From NCBI GenBank assembly GCA_009692555.1, contig SHYY01000006.1:1-64000 (forward strand): DNA of 64,000 nucleotides, given 5' to 3'. How positions within the stretch are numbered: position 1 is the first letter of the stretch; each line of letters begins with the position of its first letter. Of this stretch, positions 60,703 through 64,000 are shown in pieces. Origin of the DNA: Myxococcales bacterium (GTDB taxonomy: Bacteria > Myxococcota_A > Polyangia > Palsa-1104 > SHYY01). The position numbers and the translations under genes were made by a program. The notes beneath the pieces are model-generated. The model was not told the DNA's origin, searched no databases, and saw only the letters and a list, made by a program, of their open reading frames with translations.

Positions 60703-60772
60703 CTACTGACGCGCTACGTGGATCCTACGCCCGCCAGGCGGTGGAGGGCGGGTCTACGCCATCGTGAACCCG

Positions 60773-63700
60773 CTACCTGCGAAACTGGCGGATGCCGCGC
60801 CTTGCGTCGTCGGCGTAGGCGCCGCGAGGCTCGAGCCGCAGGTAGGCCTCGAAGGAGTCGGCGGCGGCCTGGTCCCCGGCCTGGGAGCGGAGGCGGCCGA
60901 GCTCGTAGTGGGCGTCGGCGAAGGAGGGATCGGCAGCGACCGCCTCCTCCATGAGCTTGCGGGCGACATCGCGCGCCTTCCGCTCCTCGTGGAGGATCGC
61001 CATCTGGTAGCAGGCGCGGGCGTTGCGGCGGTCGAGCTTCAGCGCCGCGTCGAGGTAGCGCGCGGCGTTCTTCGCCGAGCCCTGGTCGTAGTGGGCGCGG
61101 CCGAGGACGGCGTAGGCCTCGGCGCGTACCATCGCCGGGACGCGCGCGCGCTCGCCACGCTTGAGTGCGCCGAGCGCGAGTGACTCGGCGGCCGACGAGC
61201 GCCCCGCCTCGGCGAGGCCGCGCGCCTCGGCCACCAGGACCTCCGGGGTGCCCTGGAGCCGCGGCGGGATGGCGCGGGCGACGTAGTTTGGCGGCAGGGG
61301 TCGCCCGCTATGCTGCAATGCAGTAAGATAGAGCCCCGCCGTCTCGGCGCGCTGCGCGGTGGTGACCAGATCGCGCAGCACCGCCGCCGCGTCGTCGGCG
61401 CGGCCCGATCGCAGCAGCGCCAGCGCCCGCAGATCGGCCACCTCTTCCCCCGCGGCGCCCACCTTTTCGGCACGCGTGAGACGCTCCTCGGCGCCGATCA
61501 GATCGCCCAGCAGCGCCCGGGCGCGCGCTGCACCGAGGAGCGCGGCGCTGTCCATCGGCACCTTCTCCGCCAGGGCGTCGTACTCCTCGCGCGCCACCTG
61601 GAGGTCGCCCGACTCGAGCGAGAGCGCCGCCAGCTCGCGCCACGCCGGCATGAACTCGGCGTTTGCCTGCACCGCGCGCTTGAGCTCCGAGCGCGCCTCC
61701 TCGACCCGGTTGTCGTCGAGGAACAGGCGCGCCAGCTGGACCCGCGCATCGAGCGCGAGCGGATTTCGCTCGACCGCCTTTGCGAACCAGAAGCGTGCGC
61801 GATCGGGTTGCCGCTGGGCGGCGAGGGCCTCGGCGAGCCCCTCGGCCACCATCGCCGGGGCGAGCCGCGATCGCTCCATCCGTTCCAGCTCGTGCTGCGC
61901 CTGCGCGGACCGCCCCTCGGCGATGTCGACCCGCGCGCGCGCCACCCGCGCCTCGACCAGATCGGGCGCCAGGCGGATCGCCTCGTCGAGATCGGCCCCC
62001 GCCCGTGCGGTGTCGCCGAGCGCGAAGTGGGCCCGCCCGCGCACCAGCAGCGCCTCCGGCCGCGTTGCGCCCGCCTCCTCCACGTCGCTCAGCGCCTCCT
62101 TGGCGCGCCCGCGCAGGAGCGCCACCTGGGCCAGCACGAGGTAGCCGGCGCTGCGCCCGCGCGGGCTCTCGATCGCCCGGCGTGCCTCGGTCTCGGCCGC
62201 GTCGAGCTCGAACGCCTTCAGGTAGGCGACGGCCAGCCCGGCCACCAACGCGGGGTCGCCGGTTGCGCCCGGGTCCTTGGGACGCTTCGCCGAGGCCCGC
62301 ACCAGCAGCCCGCGGCCGCCTTCCAGATCCCCGCGGGCGAGGTGCAGCTCGCCCAGTGCGAGGTAGGCGCGGCCGAGCTCCGACGGGGAGGCCTCTGCCG
62401 CCAGCTTCGAGACCACGCCTTCGAGAAACGACTCTGCCGCGCCGAGGTCGCGGCCGCGCTGGATCTGGAGCGACGCGCGGTCGATGATCGTGGCGACGTG
62501 ATTCGGCGACAGGGCGAGGGCGCGCGCGAAGGCTTCCATCGCGGCGGCGTCGTGGCGCCGGCCCGCTTCGGCGAGGCCGAGCCCGTGGAGGAGCAGCGGG
62601 TCGTGGGGATCGCGCTCGACGGCGGAGGAGATCGCCCGCGCGGCTTCGTCGGGGTGATCCTGGAGCAGCTCCACCCGTCCGACGAGGTAGCGCGGGATCG
62701 CTCCGCCGTAGGCGGACTGGAGCTGGGCAGCCAGACGGCGTGCGCGTGGGAGGTCGCCGCGGGCCAGCGCGACCAGGGTGCGCGCGACCTGGGCGTCCTC
62801 GGAGGCATCGTCGCCGAGGGCCGAGAGCGCGTACCCGGCCGACTCGATCGGCTCGCCGAACTCGAAGGACATCGTCGCGAGAGCCCTCGCCCGCGAGGCC
62901 CGCACCGCGTCGTCCGACGGGTGATCGAGCAGGATCCGCCGGTACTCGTCGGCGGCCGCCTGGTAGCCGGCGAAGGTGCCCGAGGCGATCCGTCGCTGCG
63001 CCGATTCGCGGTGCCGATCGACGCGCGCGCCGACGCGGTACTCGCGGAGCGCGAAGGCGGTCACTCCGGCGACCACGCTCACCGCGGCGGCGCTCGCGAC
63101 CACCAGCAACACCACGCGCCGCGACACGCTCGACAGCGGACTGCGGGTGATCGCCGTGTGCACCTCACGCATCCCGCGGCGGCGGGGACGAGGCGCGGCG
63201 GGTACGGGCCTGCTCCGCGCGGGGACGGAGACCGACATGGCCGTCGCATGCGGATCGCGGGGCACCGGAATCGTGGTGGCGGTGGCGAGCGGATCGCGGG
63301 GCACGGGAGAGGTCGTTGCGGCCGAGGGATCGCGCTTGTGCGGTGTGGTCGGCACCGACGGTGGATCTTGCGACAGCTGGGGGAGTGGCCGGGAGCCGCG
63401 GCGCGCGGCGGGTCCGTCGCGCGACACCACGCGAAGCGGCGCTGGCGCCTGCTGCCGCCGCGGGGGCGCCGCGGGCCATTCATTCTCCGGCTCGGCCGGC
63501 TCTTGATCGGGCCGCTCCGAAGGGGGAGCGCGGGGCACCGGCGTCTCCTCGAGCGCGGAGCGTCGCGACGGTTGGCGCTGTCCCTCCTCGCCGGAGCCGG
63601 AGCGCCACGCCGTGGGCCTCGGGGACGGCGACTCGTCTGCGGCAGGCGGGGAGCGCCCGGGCAACGGCCGCGGCGACACCTCGAGCGACCGCCTCGCCAT

Positions 63701-64000
63701 CCGGGAGGAGCGCCGCGGCGACGGGGGGCGCTCCTCCGGCGGGTCCACGTGCGCGTCCGGCCGCCCCACGTGGACCTCCTCCTCCGGGGATCCGGCGTGG
63801 CGCGACGGTGCCCGCGGCGGCGGGGAATCGTCCACCAGCGAATCGCGCCGGCGTGACGGTGGCAGGTGGTGCAGGAGCACGCCGTCGTCCTCCCGATCCC
63901 GATCCGTTTGGCGCGCCGAAGCCGGAGCGTCGTCCAGATCGTCCTCGATCTCGTCCTCCCCGCCATCGTCCCAGGCCGTCTGCCGCGCTGAGGGCTCGCC
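60773..64000 (-). CDS. Giant TPR protein, 5' end outside the window
   Basis: At least 1,076 residues. The first 250 visible residues are low-complexity and charged (acidic EDEIEDDLDDAPASARQ, then Pro/Arg-rich). One membrane helix follows (VVLLVVASAAAVSVVAGVTAFAL) and then about 700 residues of tetratricopeptide repeats such as AARAISSAVERDPHDPLLLHGLGLAEAGR, presumably on the outer face. The ORF-track GTG at 63880 is only the first in-frame start codon; the frame stays open to the window edge, so the gene is partial. The role is unknown; it may scaffold envelope complexes with the adjacent MoxR/DUF58 cluster. It contains one dispersed palindrome encoding LTALQHSG. Confidence 0.88.
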   Translation of the reverse strand, partial: GEPSARQTAWDDGGEDEIEDDLDDAPASARQTDRDREDDGVLLHHLPPSRRRDSLVDDSPPPRAPSRHAGSPEEEVHVGRPDAHVDPPEERPPSPRRSSRMARRSLEVSPRPLPGRSPPAADESPSPRPTAWRSGSGEEGQRQPSRRSALEETPVPRAPPSERPDQEPAEPENEWPAAPPRRQQAPAPLRVVSRDGPAARRGSRPLPQLSQDPPSVPTTPHKRDPSAATTSPVPRDPLATATTIPVPRDPHATAMSVSVPARSRPVPAAPRPRRRGMREVHTAITRSPLSSVSRRVVLLVVASAAAVSVVAGVTAFALREYRVGARVDRHRESAQRRIASGTFAGYQAAADEYRRILLDHPSDDAVRASRARALATMSFEFGEPIESAGYALSALGDDASEDAQVARTLVALARGDLPRARRLAAQLQSAYGGAIPRYLVGRVELLQDHPDEAARAISSAVERDPHDPLLLHGLGLAEAGRRHDAAAMEAFARALALSPNHVATIIDRASLQIQRGRDLGAAESFLEGVVSKLAAEASPSELGRAYLALGELHLARGDLEGGRGLLVRASAKRPKDPGATGDPALVAGLAVAYLKAFELDAAETEARRAIESPRGRSAGYLVLAQVALLRGRAKEALSDVEEAGATRPEALLVRGRAHFALGDTARAGADLDEAIRLAPDLVEARVARARVDIAEGRSAQAQHELERMERSRLAPAMVAEGLAEALAAQRQPDRARFWFAKAVERNPLALDARVQLARLFLDDNRVEEARSELKRAVQANAEFMPAWRELAALSLESGDLQVAREEYDALAEKVPMDSAALLGAARARALLGDLIGAEERLTRAEKVGAAGEEVADLRALALLRSGRADDAAAVLRDLVTTAQRAETAGLYLTALQHSGRPLPPNYVARAIPPRLQGTPEVLVAEARGLAEAGRSSAAESLALGALKRGERARVPAMVRAEAYAVLGRAHYDQGSAKNAARYLDAALKLDRRNARACYQMAILHEERKARDVARKLMEEAVAADPSFADAHYELGRLRSQAGDQAAADSFEAYLRLEPRGAYADDARRGIRQFRR
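61309..61326. repeat. Dispersed intragenic palindrome, copy 10
   Basis: TATGCTGCAATGCAGTAA in the TPR gene. Codons on the minus strand read LTALQHS, one of several occurrences of an A-[AL]-[ML]-Q peptide written by this motif. Confidence 0.75.

Overview
The window looks like a chromosome segment from a high-GC member of the Myxococcota (deltaproteobacterial lineage). GC and third-codon-position GC are very high. There are many Cys-rich lipoproteins and secreted proteins with beta-propeller-like repeats, two proteins with MYXO-CTERM-like tails (Cys, membrane helix, Arg cluster), PilZ proteins and an NtrC-type regulator. No rRNA, tRNA, CRISPR array, IS element or phage gene was recognised.

Layout. 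1-8.2 kb: edge of a four-helix-bundle gene, a UvrD/Rep helicase, then a secreted metalloprotease, a Cys-rich propeller lipoprotein, a small HExxH membrane protein and an MFS transporter. 8.2-14.7 kb: a frameshifted TerB-like gene, the compact hisB-H-A-F-IE operon running into a DinG-type helicase, and plsY. 14.7-25.1 kb: a DUF4178 protein, a 2-oxoacid dehydrogenase operon (E1alpha, E1beta, E2 and a second E1alpha), a lipoprotein, a Phd/PIN toxin-antitoxin pair, an SPFH protein with its ribbon-helix-helix partner, lpdA and lipB. The E1/E2 operon, lpdA (E3) and lipB together supply most of a lipoylated dehydrogenase complex.

25.1-41.9 kb: a two-domain peptidoglycan amidase, a spermidine-synthase-like membrane fusion, a D-aminoacylase/XdhC/MocA-like operon, a large repeat lipoprotein, UDP-glucose dehydrogenase, a double-GNAT/enoyl-CoA hydratase/sugar nucleotidyltransferase operon, a PP2C phosphatase, two PilZ proteins and an NtrC-type regulator. 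41.9-49.7 kb: a MacAB/LolCDE-like exporter operon (adaptor, ATPase, two permeases) ending next to the regulator, and an uncharacterised P-loop/HAD phosphatase/OPA-type transporter operon. 49.7-64 kb: three exported-protein genes, two of them frameshifted in the signal peptide and associated with a 29-bp inverted repeat, a large MYXO-CTERM protein, a MoxR/DUF58/DUF4129 operon, and a giant TPR protein that runs off the right edge.

Three DNA-level patterns cross gene boundaries. (1) An imperfect palindrome around TGCTGC-N3-GCAGCA occurs about ten times, always inside genes, with locally AT-rich codons. (2) At about ten transcription-unit heads a TANNNT -10 hexamer lies 5-7 nt before the start codon, which predicts leaderless mRNAs. 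(3) Hexanucleotide microsatellites of the form GTNNYC occur at three loci, one of which encodes the interdomain linker of E2. All calls rest on reading the sequence; no database search was run.
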